From Strongylocentrotus purpuratus (lineage: Eukaryota; Echinodermata; Echinoidea; Camarodonta; Strongylocentrotidae): a stretch of DNA of 64,000 nt. Made by a program: the position numbers and the translations under genes. This document shows, piece by piece, positions 27,051 to 41,599 of this stretch (position 1 is the first letter of the stretch; the number at the start of each line of letters is the position of its first letter). The stretch lies in NCBI RefSeq assembly GCF_000002235.5, contig NW_022145609.1:10085274-10149273 (forward strand). The letters are read 5' to 3'. The notes under the pieces are model-generated. The model had not been told where the DNA came from, made no database searches, and was given only the letters and a program-made list of their open reading frames with translations.

Positions 27051-30000
27051 ATCTCTCTCTGATTCAGTAACCTGCCCAAACAATTACGAGGAAGGACCAA
27101 ACGGTCACTGCTACCGCTTCAGGATCCTAGACGATGGTGCTCATTGGCCTACTGGTCGAAGGACGTGTGACAACGTGGAAGACTCTGATCTAGCCGTGAT
27201 CAACGATCCTGAGGAACTGGCTTTTCTTGTCAACAGGAGTGCAGAAGTGAACCCAGATATGACCTGGTGGATTGGTAAGAGAAATTTCACTTTATTTGTA
27301 ATGTTAATAATGGACTAATGAGATACACAAAGAGTTGGTTTAAAATGTGGTTAAAATTTCTAGCAATCTTAAGATAAATTGGTAAGCTCCATCTTAAGAT
27401 GTGACAGATATGATGGGTGGATTGGTAAGAGAAATTTCACTTTCTGTTGAATGTTGATAATGGGCTAATAAAGTACACAAATGAGTTACGGGTATGTTAA
27501 AAAAAAGGGGTTAAAACTTCTACCAATTGGTAGGATTGGTAGGAGCTAAATTGGTAAACTCCATCTTAATATTGAGAGATTTAGCTGGTAGGAATTTATT
27601 CACTCCTCATATTCCTTGCCAAATCAGAAAATGCACAATCAAAACAAATCACGTTTTACAACAGAACACTACATTGTAACCCTTAAGAACTAAGATATAG
27701 CAATTATATTTTGTTTAGGTTGATTTGTGTGAAGACCCAAATTCAACCACTACCTCATCAATAATAAAAAGATAAACCAGAGAGAATTTATCTGTTTTTA
27801 TTGCACCTATGGATTGTATTTCTCTATTGTATTCTGTTAATATACAGACATTTGATCATATATTGTTCTTTCCGTCTAGGTTTATCCGATTTGTACATTG
27901 AGGGTGAGTGGAGATGGGTAGACTGTTCTACCACCACCGGATACCAAGACACCCTTTGGGCTCCTGATTACCCCTCTGATGTTGGTCTGTCCTGTGCTGC
28001 TCTTCAGTCCAGCGGAGACATCATCAACCTTCCTTGTGATAGACGATTCAGCTACCTCTGTGAACTCAATCCTAAAGGTATTCCATGATGATGATGATGA
28101 TGATGAGGAGGAGGAGGAGGAGGAGGAGGAGGAGGAGGAGGAGGATGTTGATGATGATGAAGATGAAGGTGATGATGATGATGATGACGATGATGAAGAT
28201 GAAGGTGATGATGATGACGATGATGATGACAATGACGATGAGAAGAAGGAGGAGAAAATAAGAAGAACAGAAGGAAAGAAAGAAGAATAATGATATTAAA
28301 TGATAAAAATAATGATACTAATGATGATGATAATAATGATGATGATGATGATGATCATCATCATCATCATCATGAGGATAATCATTAGGACGAGGATGAT
28401 GAGAAGGAGGATAATGAGGATACATTGTTTATCAAGATTATTATCTTTAGTCTTGCTGTGTGCTGGGACGAGTTTGATTTGATTCTGTAATAATTAATTT
28501 TGTTGTCTTTACCAAAACTCTTTTAAATGGTTAATCTTTATGTGATTTGCAGGTTTTGATCTCAACTCTCAAGTTGTTGAGAATGTAAGAGCATCAGGAG
28601 GGATGTATACCATTAACGTCACTTGGGATCTACCAGAGAATGGATGTAATGCTGTGGGATACAAGATCTATTATGAATTAACAGGAGTGGAGAGTGATGT
28701 ATTGAGATCAGGTTTGCAACCGATATTCATGTTTTCTTTCTTTTTTTCATTTTTAACCACTCTTAGTGAAAGCTATCAGTCAGAAAACTAGGAGAATGTA
28801 TTATTTTTAAGATACCATATATCAAATGCACAATGGTTTATGTATTCTTCCTTTTACATCTTCACTGGAAAGTCCTTTTTAATTTCAAATGACAATTAAA
28901 TCTTGCTATTTTGAATCATACTTTTATTGCTTTTGTTGCTCGAGGAGGTTTTTTCAGTGCTTCATTACAATTCTATCATTCATCAATTGCCTGCAGTATT
29001 TGTCAGTGGTGGTGATTCTGTGAGTGGCTCCGTCACTGGTCTCCTCGCCAACGCATCCTATGACATCAAGGTTGCCATTTTGACGAGCAAAGATATTGAG
29101 CTTGGTGATACAGAACCGGTCACTGTTTCAACAGGTTAGTTGCAATTTGTTTAAAAAATAGCCAGAATGTTTTTCTTTATCTCATAAAGTCTTCTTTTTT
29201 TCCCAGTTCAATCCATTAAGAAACTTGTTTTATTTGATGCCTTTTTTTTCCTGGCACTGAACAGATTGCTCCACTTGTTTCTGCCATTTCTGGAATTGTC
29301 TTGCCACTGTAAATCTTGGTACAAGCAATATTCCATGTTATAAAAATCTCAATTCATTAGCCAGTTTGAAATTTAAGAAGAAATAAAATTCATTTTGATG
29401 CCACTGCCATCAAAAGTGATGCCAGTTGTCCATCTGTCTCTCCCACTTTATGTTTGATAACTCAATAAAGTCAGAATCATTCAATTGATGTTAACCAAAC
29501 TCGCATGCAAGGATGAAATCAATTTGGGTGCACTATAGGTCAAAGGCCACATCAGGGTCATAAAAATGTTTTTCAAAATACCAGAAAATATCTTGTTACC
29601 ACAATAACTTGAAAAGCATTGAAGCAATTTAAACAAAACATGGATGAAGTTTGTTTCAAGAATTTTGGTTAATAAATTTCATGATTGATTACATGATTCA
29701 TGATTTAACGATTTTTCCAAATAATTTTGTGTTAAAGTGGCACGTTCCCGCCAGTGTAGTTATCGCTGCTCTAGTCATCGCCATCTTGGTTCTGAAGATC
29801 GACTTCTAATTTGCATACAGCTGTCAATCAAAGTACGCGCGGCCTGGCCTGCCTTCGCCAAGCCAGCTGATCGCTGACGATCGCGACGTCACGAAAGTGG
29901 GCGGAAACAGCAGCCGAATCTTAGAGCCGAACTGCGATTGGCATTACTTCGGCACATGTATGCGATAATCGGTATTGTCCGGGCATTCGGAACATGCCAT

Positions 30001-33000
30001 CTGCGTAAGAGCCGTATTCTGTTGGTGTCAATAGGCAGCTAGCACCGTCCGCCAGCGGGTACGTATTTTGAACGCCCTCTGGAATACGGGGAACATGCCT
30101 CTTTAAACATCATTCATTTTTGAATAATCCTTTCCAGTGCCATGCCCAGATGGCTATGAGGAGGGGCCCAACGGCCGCTGCTATCGCTTCAGAATCCTTG
30201 ACTTAGGTTCCTGGTGGCCCACGGGACGAAGGACCTGCGACAACGAGCCTGACTCTGACCTGGCTATCATCAATGATCAAGTGGAGCTGGATTTCTTGAT
30301 CAATAGGACTGCCGAGATCGATCCTAACATCACGTGGTGGATAGGTGATTAGCATTTAAAGGATAATGTTACATTTATAAGAATAGTTTTAAAGAATATA
30401 TAATTGTATTATGATTATGCATTAAACAAAAACAAAAAAACAACGACATATCAATGTGATGGTTATTTTACCTGACTGCTAAGAAAGCATAAATGCTTGT
30501 AAGTAAGCAACCAGACGGCTTTAGGTCCTCTCCGAGGGACCTGTTAATGACGATTAATGCCTTACCAAAGGGCACTAGCGCATCACCTTGGTTTCAAACC
30601 CGGGTCACCGGAGTACGAGACCACTGCTCTACCGACTGCATAATTGCAAAGAATTGCAAATACCAAACAATGAGGAATTTTTTAAAGTTTGAATTGATCT
30701 TTTTTATTTCTCTCAAATTGATAATGGACAGCAATTATCATTTTCTCTGAAAATCCATAAAATATTTTTGTATTAATGATATTGGTAGATTGATTACACT
30801 AATCACCTCTTCAAATTGGTGTCAGGTTTTGTTCTCCCTTTTACTTGTACCATTCTTTAATGCCTTATACCACAGGAGGTGGTGTAGAAGGCATTATTTT
30901 CCTAACAAATGTTGTACTTGGGAAGAATATTCATGGAGAGAACTATGTCAAAAATTGTAATATTGCTAAATTTTATCCCATGTCGCCATGAGTTTGCATT
31001 TTACTGTTTTATTTAGTCACAACGATTTTTTTCAGGCAGTTGAATGCGTATTATCTGAATGGAGATTTAGAAGTTAACAATATCTTGACTTATTTTTCAG
31101 GCTACTCTGACCAGTCTGTGGAGGGTGACTGGCGTTGGGTCGATTGCACCGAGTCAACTACCTGGCAGGATGCATTGTGGGTACCTGATCACCCTGGTAA
31201 CGGTCGTCTGGACTGTGCAGCCCTGCAGCCTGACGGTCAGGTCGTGGACTTGGTTTGTGATACACCGCTCAGTTATCTGTGTGAGATTTCACCGAGAGGT
31301 GAGGATCGTCTTCGTCTTTTGCATTCCTTCAAGAGTTTTCCATCACAATACCCTGTGACTTTTTACTTGGTATGGTCCAAAATCTGAGATGGTCACATTG
31401 TTTAGATTGTGTTGTATATTGTACATGAGCAATACACATTGAAAAGTCAATTGTGCATGACAATGTATGTCCCATTAGTTGACCTGCAATGGAATCAGCT
31501 TTGAACATACCCAGTTTAAAACATAAATTTGCATTATCCTGAGGCGAATCATCAATTACCTGTTGAATTATCACCTTAATCATTTCAAATGTACTTTGTT
31601 AAATATTTTTTTCTTTAAAGATTCTTGAAAATCTTTGGTATTTCTATGCATTAATTAGGTAAGAACCCCAATGGAAGAACAGTGGTCCAGTTGAAATGGG
31701 CCATCAGTTTTGTTTGTATTTAAAAAATTGTATTATTGATTTATGTTGATGATTACAGAAATAGTATCAAATGATCAGTCAATACCGGTAATTTCTTTAT
31801 GCTATGTTTACTATCTTTAGGATTCAGTCAGGAAGATGCCAATCCTGATAACCTTGCTGCCATGGCGGGAACGACCTACGGTCTAGAGGTCACATGGACC
31901 GTATCTCCGACCAGCTGTGATGTGATTGGCTATCGTATCTCCTACTACTTGACTGGAGATATATCAACCAGGTCATCAAGTAGGTTTAATTGTGATATAA
32001 CTGGAACTATAAGTCATTTTGTAATAACGACTCTATCGTCAATTTATATAGTGCCTAATCAATTTTTGATGTCTCAATTATTAAAAAAGCGCTTAACAGA
32101 TATATTATTACCCCATTCATCAGATTCTGGATTGTTCACACACAATATTTGCCCCTTATATCCAGTCCCCGAGGAGCATTCCAGCTATGCAGGCGCTGTT
32201 TTAGAGACATACAGAATGCTGAACAAATCACAATGACCTTTACATCCTACTGCATGGGTACCCATTCAAATCCCCAGTGGATACAAGCAATGTAGACAAA
32301 ATTTCTTGTAATGGACAGAAGTGCCGTACCAGGGATTGAACCTATAACCTTTGCATCTCTGGCAAAGTGCATCTTAAAATGTATGTGTCCAAGTTCGGTC
32401 TATTTATAATGTGTGTGTTAAAATTCTCATTATAATATTTTCAGTCAGTATGCATCTGACAATATGGGGATGTTTCATGTAATGCAATTAACTCATTCAT
32501 TCGCCAAAGAATTATCAAAGTTGATGTATTAAAAGGAGCATATTTTCTCTTGATTAGTATTCTATATTTACTATTATTCTTTCTTTACCATCAGTTATGG
32601 TCTATGGTGGTGATACGTCTAGTGCATTAGTAAGTGGCTTAGCAACCAACACAACCTATGATGTCACAGTAGCAGCGTATATTAGCAAAGATGCAGAGCT
32701 GAGTCCTGTAGGCCCAGTCACAGCTACAACAGGTGAGGAGCTAGTGATAGGGATAATGATTTGATTTGATTTTAAAAAAGAATTGTTGTGCCATTGTGAA
32801 CCTTGATACAAGCGATATTCCATGCTATAAAACTCTCAATTTATTAACCCATTTAAAATTCAAGAAGAAAGAAAATTCTTATTTTATGCCTCTGCACCAA
32901 AGGTGGTGCCTGGTCTTGAGGCATTATGTATTCAGGTTGTCCGACGGTCTGGCCCTCCCACTGTTTGTTAACTCGATAAAGTCAGAACCATTCAACAGAT

Positions 33001-36000
33001 TTTAAGTTTGACCAAGTATGTATAAGCATGCAAGGATGAACAAGATTTTGGGTGTAATAATTCAAAGGCCATGGTCTTAAAAGTGTTTAAAAAATACAAA
33101 AAAATATCTTGTTACTGCAATAACTTTAAAAGCATTGAAGGAACTTAAACAAAACATGGCTGAAGTTTGTTTTAAGAATTTTGATCATTCCAAACGATTT
33201 TTTGATAAACATCATTCATTTTCCTGAAATTCTTTCCAGTGCCATGCCCAGATGGCTATGAGGAGGGACCCAACGGCCGCTGCTATCGCTTCAGAATCCT
33301 TGACTTAGGTTCCTGGTGGCCCACTGGACGAAGGACCTGTGACAACGAGCCTGACTCTGACCTGGCCATCATCAACGATCAAGTGGAGCTGGATTTCTTG
33401 ATCAATAGGACTGCCGAGATCGATCCTAACATCATGTGGTGGATAGGTGATTAGCACTTAAAGGGATCCGGTAACTTTGTCTTAGATCCTTTAAAAAAAT
33501 CCTTGATTTAGCTCATATGCTGCAATGATAATTATAAACCTGTAGGTCAGTCAGGAACCCATGACTTTTACAAGCCGATTTCCTGTCTGATTATCAAGAT
33601 ATTTATGATTGATAATCAAAATTAAATTTTGCGTTTGCCAAATGATTTTCATAACACTACAATCTATTGGGGAAAACGAGTATGGTAAAACCGGTCACTC
33701 AAAGGTTTTTACTTTTTTGAGGCACTTCTTGATCAACTTGAAGCACAATTTTTTTAGGGCTTCAATATAACACCATATTACAGACACTGATAACACTTAG
33801 GGCTGTGCATCTCAGATTTAACATTGTTAAACGATCCCTTTAACGGATAATGTTACATTAATAAGAATAGTTTCAAAGAATATATCATTGTATTATGATT
33901 AGGAATTATGATATGATAATTGCAAAGAGTTGCAAGGACCATACAGTGAGTACAGGAAGATTTTAAGGGCGTATTGATCTTTTTTCTATCCTCTCAAATT
34001 GGTACCTTTTTTTATAACTAAAACTGATAGATTGATTACATTAATCACCTTTAGTTGTTTTTCTTCAAATTGGCGTCAGGATTTGCTTTAATCCCGTTTA
34101 CTTTTACCATCCTTTAAGGAGGTGGTGTCGAAGGCATTATTTTTTAACAAAGGTTGTACTTGGAAAGAATATTCATGGAGAGAACTATGTCAAACTATTT
34201 TACCCCATTTTACCATTAGTTGGCTTCTACTGTTTTATTCAGCTACAATGTCTTTTTTAGGTTGTTGCAATGAGTGCGTATTAACTGAATGGGGTTAACA
34301 ATATCTTGAATTAATTTTTCAGGCTACTCTGACCAGTCTGTGGAGGGTGACTGGCGTTGGGTCGATTGCACCGAGTCAACTACCTGGCAGAATGCATTGT
34401 GGGTACCTGATCACCCTGGTAACGGTCGTCTGGACTGTGCAGCCTTGCAGCCTGACGGTCAGGTCGTGGACTTGGTTTGTGATACACCGCTCAGTTATCT
34501 GTGTGAGATTTCACCGAGAGGTGAGGATCGTCTTCGTCTTTTGCATTCCTTCAAAAGTTTAACATCACAATACCCTGTGACTCTTTACTTGCTATGATCC
34601 AAAACCTGAGATGTTCGCATTGTTTGGAGTATGTTGTATATTGAACATGAGCAATATACACATTGAGAAGTCAAATGTGGATGGCAATTTATGTCCCACT
34701 AGTTTACCAGCAATGGGATCAGCATGGAGCATACCCAGTTGAAATGATCAATTTGCATTAATTATCCTGAGGCGAATCATCAATTGCTGTTGCCGCATTC
34801 TGATATCACCTAACTCATTTCAAATAAACTTTTGTTCAATATTACTGTTTTTAAAGTTCCTTGAAAATCTCTGATATTACTATGAATTATTTATGAAAGA
34901 ACAGTGGTCCAGTTGAAATGGGCCATCAGTTTTATTATTTTGTATTAAAACAAAATTGTATTATTGATTTATGTTGATGATTACAGAAGTAATTAAAAAA
35001 AAAATCAATCACATTTTTCTTTTCACTTTGTTTACTACCTTTAGGATTCAGTCAGGAAGATGCCAATCCTCATGACCTTGCTGCCATGGGAACGACCTAT
35101 GGCCTGGAAGTCACATGGACCGTATCTCCGACCAGCTGTGATGTGATTGGCTATCGTATCTCCTATTACTTGACTGGAGATATATCTACCAGTGGATCAA
35201 GTAAGTTTAATTGTGGTATACCTAGAATGATAGGTCACATCATTATTATCCATAATTTCTTTGCTACATATTTTTTTATTGATTGATTTTCTAAGTATAC
35301 TTTGTTCAAGATATATTTGTAAAACAACATCTGAGGAACTAACACTTCAACAAGCTCTGCTTCTAGTTAGTTCCTCTTTTCTTGTGCTATTTCCTTTATC
35401 TTTGTCACTTCATTGTATATTTTTTTGTAATATACTTATTCATTGTATTATGTTTTGCATGAGAATTGCAGGGATTTGAATCCTGTACCTTGTGGTTCAC
35501 AGTGGAGACTTATCCACTAGACCACAACATGTCAACACCTTTAATTCATGTTCTCTTAATTATTATTATTATTATTCTATATTTCTTTAAAATCAGCTTT
35601 TGTCTATGGTGGGGATACGTCTAGTGCAGTAGTACGTGGCTTAGCAACCAACTCAACCTATGATGTCACAGTAGCAGCATATATTAGCAAAGATATAGAG
35701 CTGAGTCCTATAGACCCAGTCACAGCTACAACAGGTGAGGAGTAGTGATAGGGAAAATGATTTGAATCGAGTTGATTTGATTTGATATGATATGACATGA
35801 TTTGATTTTGATTTGACTTGATTTGATTTGATTTTATTTTGATTTAATATGATTTTGATTTGTCTGGCTTGATCTGTTTAACTTGATTTGACTTGATTTG
35901 ATTTGATTTGAGTTTGATTTGATTTGACATGATTTGATTTGATTTAATTAGAGTTGATTGATTTGAGTTGTGTTGACTTGATGGATTTTATTTTATTTGA

Positions 36001-39000
36001 TATGATTCGGTTTGATCTGATTTTATTGGATTTAATTTGATTTGGGAATACTTTGCTTTGCTTTGATTGAGTTTCATTTGACCTGATTTAGTTTGATTTG
36101 ATGGATTTGATTTTATTTGATATGATTCGGTTTGATCTGATTTTATTGGATTTAATTTGATTTGGGAATACTTTGCTTTACTTTGATTGAGTTTCATTTG
36201 ACCTGATTTAGTTTGATTTGATATGATATGAATATTTTATTTCTGTTTGATTTTTTAAAAACGTTTTCACATCTTTATCATTATCATTAGCGTTTTTGTT
36301 TCCAATTTTCTTCGAACCTTCATACAGACCCATGTCCAGACGACTACAGCCTCGCTCCCAATGGAAGATGTTACCTCTTCGTCCAGAGCAGCCTTGGGTC
36401 CTTCTGGCACTACAGTAGGGGAACCTGTTGGGCGCAGAAGGACTCTGACCTAGCTATCATCAACGACCAGGAGGAACTGGACTTTATTGTGCAGCAGATA
36501 GCTGCGATTGGGGATACCAAGAACTGGTGGTTAGGTACGTTATGTGAAGGTCTCAAGTGGGTTATAGGACACATGCATGCTCTATTAACCATCGGTCAAT
36601 TTCCTACTGTAACCAAATTCCTAACTTCAACCTTTGACCCGAAGACATGTACTATACCACACACCAGGGGTGTTTCACAAAACTTGTCATCAGTGACAAA
36701 TGACAGATTTTGTTATAAGCTACTGAAATCCTTGCTTCTGATCTTTGTCATTTGTCATTGAAAAAAGGCTTTGTGAAACGGGCCCCAGCTGTAAGCTTAA
36801 CACTTTGCTTGCTTTCTCCGCCTCTCTGCGCAGTCGCTGATTTGCTACACATACATTTTTTAACAAAACAATAACCGCCAATGGAGGGAAGGATTGCTTG
36901 TTCAATACAATGGCTTTGCAAAATTACCAATTTCTGATCTTGAGTCTTTCATCACTGGTATAGATTAATCTTGCATTAGAAACAGTTGAAGAATATTGTA
37001 GGCTTTGGTATATGATTAAAAAAACGCTAAACTATGACACCTCTGAAGACCAAACAACTGTTACTTTATTCTTCAAAGGTTATTCCGATAACTCTGTGGA
37101 GGGTGAATGGAGGTGGGTGGACTGCACGGAATCAAACGACTGGCAGATGACCCTCTGGGCTCCTGGTTCCCCTGGCAACGAGATGCCAGACTGTGGGTCT
37201 TTGTCATCGTCGGGAGAAGTAGAAGCTCAAGTCTGCGATGTGCCGCTCAATTATGTCTGTGAGGTATCACCTAAAGGTAAGATGACCGATCACTTTCTAA
37301 ATTCAAGTTTCGAAAATGTAATTGGGAGTTAGTTTTTGTTCAATGGGAGGTCCAGAGTAGGAAATGTGGCAAGTAAAGGTGTTTGTCAGAGATTTTTTGA
37401 GACGTGTATTTTGAACACAAACATACATGAATATGTACTCCCCCAACCACAGTCAAATAGTCTTGAATCCTTCCTTGTTTTTATTAAAAACAATTATTGG
37501 ATAATGAATAGCATTGGATGATGTCATGATTTTGATTATACATTGTTTTTCTATTTCCTCCTACAGAAAGACATCAAGAATTTGAGTCGTACCTCTTTGT
37601 AAAAAGGACTTGTTGTTAACATGTAATCTGTTCAATTTGATGAAAAGCTTAATTTTTCCCCCTTAAACCATTAACCTCTTTTTAATTGCAAAAAATGATG
37701 TACTTTGTCAACAATGTTTGATAATGCATAAAAATACAATTGTCTCTTATTGAATGAGTATGTTAACGAGAGGAAATATGTTGAGTATATCTCACTCTTC
37801 TTATGTTACTCTATCCACCTTTACTTCTAACTCTTTCTTACAGCGCATAGAGATATATTATGATATGCGCCATATAAGTACGGTATATTATTATTATTAT
37901 TATTTATATTTATGTCAGGTTTTGATCCAATGGAGCTAAAGGTTGAGAATCTTGAGACGAGTGGAGCTTCTTATGGAGTTGATGTATCATGGACGCTACC
38001 AGAGAATAACTGTGACGCTTTTGGCTACAAGATATACTATCAGGAGATGGACAGTGACACGGAAGAATTTAGTGAGTACAGCATCACAGATGTTTTGATG
38101 TGTTGATCTTTAATTGGTATTCCGTTTTGATTTTGCCCTTTTTTCATCTTGTAGATCCGCAACTAATCAAAGTTCTTTATTTTAGAAAATATGTTAATCT
38201 TTTAAATGTTTAAATACAGAAAAACTGTCATATTTTTTTGTAGTAATCCAAAGTGCAAGTTTGAGTGCAAAGCATTCTTTTCCTATTAATAGTTCTAGGG
38301 TTGTGGGAAAATATGATGAATATCAATATCAAAGAGTATCCAAGATGGCTTTAGTTCTATTTGTTTTGGAAGGATTACCAGGCATCTTCGAAGTGTCATG
38401 TCAGGTCGGCATAAGGAGAGAAAAAAACTTCATAAATACAGAGATGATTGATAACTACAAAATTAAAGTATAGCGACAAATGCAGACATACTGTAGTTAA
38501 GCTTTTGGTCTTTCGTCTTGCCCTCAGCAGAGTAAATCGCAAGAATGAACAGAAAACTGAAATCGGACAATATAAACGGAAGCTAAAGGAGCAAACTTCA
38601 TAAATCTTAAAATGTAGTTTTTAAAGCATCTACCAACCTTGAATTTTGTGGGCAAGCTTTTCGTCCACTCCTTTAGACTTTCTAAAGCTAAGTGATCGGT
38701 CACCCGTTTTCTTAGCGCTGCCTGGTGTCTTGCGATCACTAGACCAAAGATAGATAAATAAATCTTTGTTAGAAAAGAAGTGCCAAATGAATACTTGCAT
38801 TTTAAAGCAGTGCCCTTTTCTAAGACTTTTAATTTATTGTCCATTCAATGTACAGAGATCATCTATGGTGGAGACTCCATTGGTGCTCGTGTAGCAGGCC
38901 TTCTACCAAATACTACACTGGATGTAAGTGTAGCTGTCTTGATCGTAGACGATGAGCTGGAGAGAGTTGGACCTATCATCGGCGTATCTGGTAAGTCTAA

Positions 39001-41561
39001 GATAGAGCAGGACCCCATTTCACAAAACTTGTCATCATGCAGTGACAAATGACAGTTTCTGGTATAAGCTAGTGAAATCCTTGCTTCTGATTGGTTATCA
39101 GCAGATTTGTCACTTATTTTTGTCATTTTTCATTGAAAAAGGGCTTTGTGAAACGTGTCCCAGGGGTGCTTTATCCTAACTGTGTTAAACAAATTTCAAA
39201 CACATCTTTACATGTATAGCCAGCATGATATATCTTGCATCAAGTTTTCAATTATTGAGCCCAATTTCATTATTCATCAAGATACAAATACAAAAGTAAA
39301 GGGTTATATAACAACCTGCAGGCTAGAATTTCTTCACCTTTTTTCTACTTGTAAATTTTTTGATTGACCAAACCAAGATAGTACTTGATTCTGTTTCGCT
39401 GTACCCCCTTTAGACCCGTGTCCCACTGGCTATGAGCAAGCAGCGAATGGCCGGTGCTACTGGTTCCAAGACTTTGGTCGCTATGGTGGAGGCTGGGATA
39501 ATGCAAGGTGAGTGTCATAAAGAGGATAATTTCAAAATAATTTCAATTCAATTCAATTACTTTATGTAATAAACACAAGACTATATTATTGTTATAACTT
39601 CCGGAGCCTATGACCTACAAGCATTGCTTTCTCTTTAGGCTCCATCATATTTCTTCCTTTATTCAACTTAGTCTTATGTATTATTCTTTTTGTTTGTATA
39701 AATGCGTCCAAAAATGATTACAAAAATGTAACATGCCAAATGCATTAATGTATTATACAACATGTGAAATATGAAAAATAAACTGAAACTGAAACTGAAA
39801 CTGAAAATTAAAGATTAGCAAACTGTAGTTGTACTAATCAGAGCCTTTTTTATCACGTTGAATATGATTTGATTTGGTATGATACATATTCTCCAAAGAC
39901 ACAGCCCAAGTTGTGTCAGGCTCAATATTGAACATTTTAACCAGTTGACTACTAAATCATTTAATTCCCCTAGGCTCAATACAGGATCCAACCACTTCTA
40001 GTAAGCAGTGGGTTATTAAACAAGAGATTTCTTATTTCCGGTCAACATTTCTCTTTCCCTTATATTATCTTGGATCTCCTAACCAAAAAAAGAAGAGAAG
40101 GTACACATGTAACAGCATCTAAATTGCATGCATATGTACATGTAATAGTCTTCTGCATGCTCCTTTGCAAGCTGCAGCACACCTGCTTTAGTGATTACCT
40201 GTGTAAAAAGACCACCTGTCTATACAGACCAAATTTTTGTTTCCCTTCAAAATGGTTTCTCATTGAAACATGTAGTAAAGGAACCTACCTGCACATAAAG
40301 ACCACCTGAGTACAAAGAATGCTTTCCTTGTCTCCCTTGAGTGGTCTTTAAAGACAGGTTTCACTCATCCTCAAGATTAGTGACAGTTGTTTCTTGGCCA
40401 GATTCAGCACTGCAATTCAAATCTATGCTTTTGAGTTCCTCTTCATTTCGCTGAGCTACATTATTCAAGCCAATGTTTTTGCTCCACTGATTTATTTTAA
40501 ACAGGTTTAATGAAAGTTCATATCCAATATCATCTGGATGAATAATTTTTCAGATTTCTGTCTTTTATATGCTCACATGGGTATATAGGGATGATATGGG
40601 GACTGGGGTTGGAAATTTTATGTCATAATGTACCCAATATCATTTGAGGAACATGGAGATGTTGAACTCAAGGAGAAAGATAAGCCTTTCTTAGTCCCAA
40701 AGTGCACTGTGTAATAGCCTAGTGTACAGTGAAACCTGTATACTAAGACCGCTCAAGGTAGACATGAAAAGTGGTCTGTATAGGCAGTTGATCTTTATGT
40801 ACATATTCCTTTGGTTAATTCTGTTTCAATGAGAAACCGTTTTCAAGGGATACAAAAATGTGGTCTTTAAAGACAGGTGTTTTTTCTATATACAGGTGGT
40901 TGCTAAAGCAGGTTTGACTGTATTATCATTTTTTCAGTAAGAACTTCCCACAGCACTGTAAGGGTCCAATGTAACATTGCAATGTTCTAAGATGAGACCC
41001 TTTTCAATGTCTTGTTTTCCACAGATATTATTGCGGTGAAGCAGCAGGGAATTTTGATCATGACCTGATGATTATCGATGATGAATGGGAATTGGAATAC
41101 ATCACAAACAGGACCAGAGAGTTCAATGACAGTAAAGATTGGAGAATAGGTGAGTTCCAAGTTATACTCTAATGGATCTTAATTGTGTTAGGAGTTAGAA
41201 ATAGAAGTAGAATACATAACAAGCAAGGCCTGATAAATGATTTTCACAAAGATTCAATTTGATAATCCATTTTTTATTATTTTTGAGGGATTCTGTGCAC
41301 CTAGTGGAACTGATGAGATTTGGAAGGTTGTCCATAGTGGATACTTAAGTGCACTTCAAGAAAGAAATAGATAATCTAGAAGTGCAAAATATCAGTTTGG
41401 TTTTATACAGTACTCAAATTTGTTAAGAATATGCAAAGAAGTGAGATAATAAACAGCCCTCAGTAACCCTTCTAACATGAACATACTCGTGCAAGAAAAA
41501 AATTGAACTAAAATAGAGTAGCTAGCGGAAAGAGAGAGAGAGAGAGAGAGCTAGGGGGTTG

Positions 41562-41599
<38 letters not shown>

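Noticed and set aside
27412..27436. Alternative longer module 6 exon using the copied donor at 27424
   Set aside because: Reading from 27274 to 27424 meets in-frame stops in the intron sequence, so the copied donor cannot extend the exon usefully.
27882..28290. Frames rich in Ser or in Asp/Glu
   Set aside because: They read through GAT/GAG microsatellites in a frame different from the CTLD exon that ends at 28077.
38261..38844. Frames of 70 and 106 codons in the module 9 FN3 intron
   Set aside because: No similarity to the receptor domains or to LINE proteins; probably chance in a 780-bp intron.
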